Source: Bacillus sp. FJAT-27445 (GTDB taxonomy: Bacteria > Bacillota > Bacilli > Bacillales > Cytobacillaceae). From it: a DNA stretch of 64,000 bases. This document shows, one piece after another, positions 62,763-64,000 of the stretch (its first letter is position 1; every line of letters begins with the position of its first letter). The notes under the pieces were generated by a model. That model searched no databases. It was not told the origin of the DNA and saw only the letters and a program-made list of their open reading frames with translations. A program made the translations under genes and the position numbers. The DNA lies in assembly GCF_001510665.1 (NCBI RefSeq), contig NZ_LMTI01000002.1, forward strand, positions 313,246-377,245, read 5' to 3'.

Positions 62763-62784
62763 TAAAAAACGCCCATTTCGGGCG
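62763..62784 (-). terminator. yrhC terminator
   Basis: The stem CGCCC-GAAAT-GGGCG with following TTTTTTAT on the minus strand lies eight bases after yrhC and ends the mccB-yrhC transcript. Confidence 0.85.
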
Positions 62785-62791
62785 GTATATG

Positions 62792-63046
62792 TTAAAGGAA
62801 ATATTCTTCTCCATCCTCATGTTCCAAAAGCATTTCCCTATATTCCCTTGATTTTAAGAAAAAGAGAATCGAGACTGCAAGGAAAACGAGCGATGAAATT
62901 GACATGCCAACCAAATCCATTGCCTTTGATGGGGCTGTAGGAAGAATGGTGCCGATGTAGAAAAATGAGCCGGCCGCCAAAAGGACGATTCCGAACCATT
63001 TGGTATCGGTCATTTTCTCAAAAAGTTCTTTTGCCTGTTTTTCCAT
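62792..63046 (-). CDS. yrhC: YrhC family protein
   Basis: This 84-residue protein has two transmembrane helices (WFGIVLLAAGSFFYIGTILP and MSISSLVFLAVSILFFLKS) and a charged C-terminus. It is the homologue of B. subtilis YrhC, the last gene of the yrrT-mtnN-mccA-mccB-yrhC methionine-to-cysteine operon, and lies downstream of mccB here too. The function is unknown. Confidence 0.9.
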   Translation of the reverse strand: MEKQAKELFEKMTDTKWFGIVLLAAGSFFYIGTILPTAPSKAMDLVGMSISSLVFLAVSILFFLKSREYREMLLEHEDGEEYFL

Positions 63047-63173
63047 CTGCTCACCTGCTTTTCTAATAGAATACTAACTTAACTTAACATATTTTTTAGC
63101 TTAGTGAGCAATGTAATTATTAACATTGTTGGAACATTGAAAAGTAAGATGCTTCAATATACTGGCAGCAAGC

Positions 63174-63202
63174 AAAAACGCCAGCCCCTTTTAGGGCCGG
63201 CG
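63174..63202 (-). terminator. Hairpin after mccB
   Basis: The stem CGCCGGCCC / GGGCTGGCG (one wobble) followed by TTTTTGC on the minus strand lies about 12 bases after the mccB stop, before yrhC, so yrhC may be partly uncoupled. Confidence 0.8.
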
Positions 63203-63214
63203 CAACTATATGTT

Positions 63215-64000
<786 letters not shown>

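Overview
The window is chromosomal DNA of a spore-forming member of the Bacillaceae (Bacillus, Cytobacillus or Mesobacillus-like). The evidence is a long stretch of gene order shared with Bacillus subtilis (rpoD-dnaG, recO-yqzL-era, the hrcA-grpE-dnaK-dnaJ operon, lepA-yqxA-spoIIP-gpr, comEA-EB-EC, the nadD/aroE/yqeH cluster, sda), the sporulation genes (yqfC, yqfD, spoIIP, gpr, sigK, sda), strong AAGGAGG-type ribosome binding sites, and dispersed GC-rich palindromic repeats of a kind found in this family. Nearly all genes are on the minus strand. I see no tRNA, rRNA, insertion sequence, prophage or CRISPR array.

Layout, by increasing coordinate. 0.2-7.1 kb: rpoD, dnaG, a YaiI-family gene, ppsR, ccpN and a single-chain glycyl-tRNA synthetase behind a glycine T-box. 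7.2-18.4 kb: recO, yqzL, era, dgkA, ybeY, pgpH, phoH, yqfD, yqfC, floA, a short NfeD, yqeY and rpsU; cdd, which lies between era and dgkA in B. subtilis, is replaced by a repeat. 18.6-19.5 kb: a Na/Pi symporter on the plus strand. 19.5-29 kb: the class I heat-shock operon hrcA-grpE-dnaK-dnaJ-prmA-rsmE-mtaB, driven from a perfect CIRCE operator, then hemW.

29.1-38.8 kb is an accessory island between hemW and lepA. It holds an MFS transporter, a two-component system (Cache-domain sensor kinase plus OmpR-type regulator), carbamate kinase, and the oxamate carbamoyltransferase subunits AllG and FdrA/AllF. The order fdrA-allG-(allH)-carbamate kinase is that of the E. coli allantoin genes, but allH survives only as a frameshifted remnant. 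The transporter and fdrA share a nearly identical 38-39 bp element that abuts a weak -35 box in both cases, which suggests a regulon controlled by the adjacent response regulator. The likely output is uptake of a nitrogenous compound and release of carbamoyl phosphate for ATP synthesis.

38.9-55.5 kb: lepA, yqxA, spoIIP, gpr, rpsT, holA, yqzM, the comE DNA-uptake operon, comER, and the yqeM-rsfS-yqeK-nadD-yhbY-aroE-yqeH-yqeG operon. 55.5-60.7 kb: sda with DnaA boxes and a LexA-like palindrome, psd and pssA (divergent), pepF, a tiny Gly/Tyr-rich membrane protein and an uninterrupted sigK. 60.9-62.2 kb is a micropeptide island: two YrzI paralogues and several unannotated 22-53 aa reading frames with strong ribosome binding sites, two of them framed by a promoter and terminators. 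62.46-62.57 kb carries an array of ATATCG motifs at 20-21 bp spacing. The window ends with yrhC and the 3' part of mccB.
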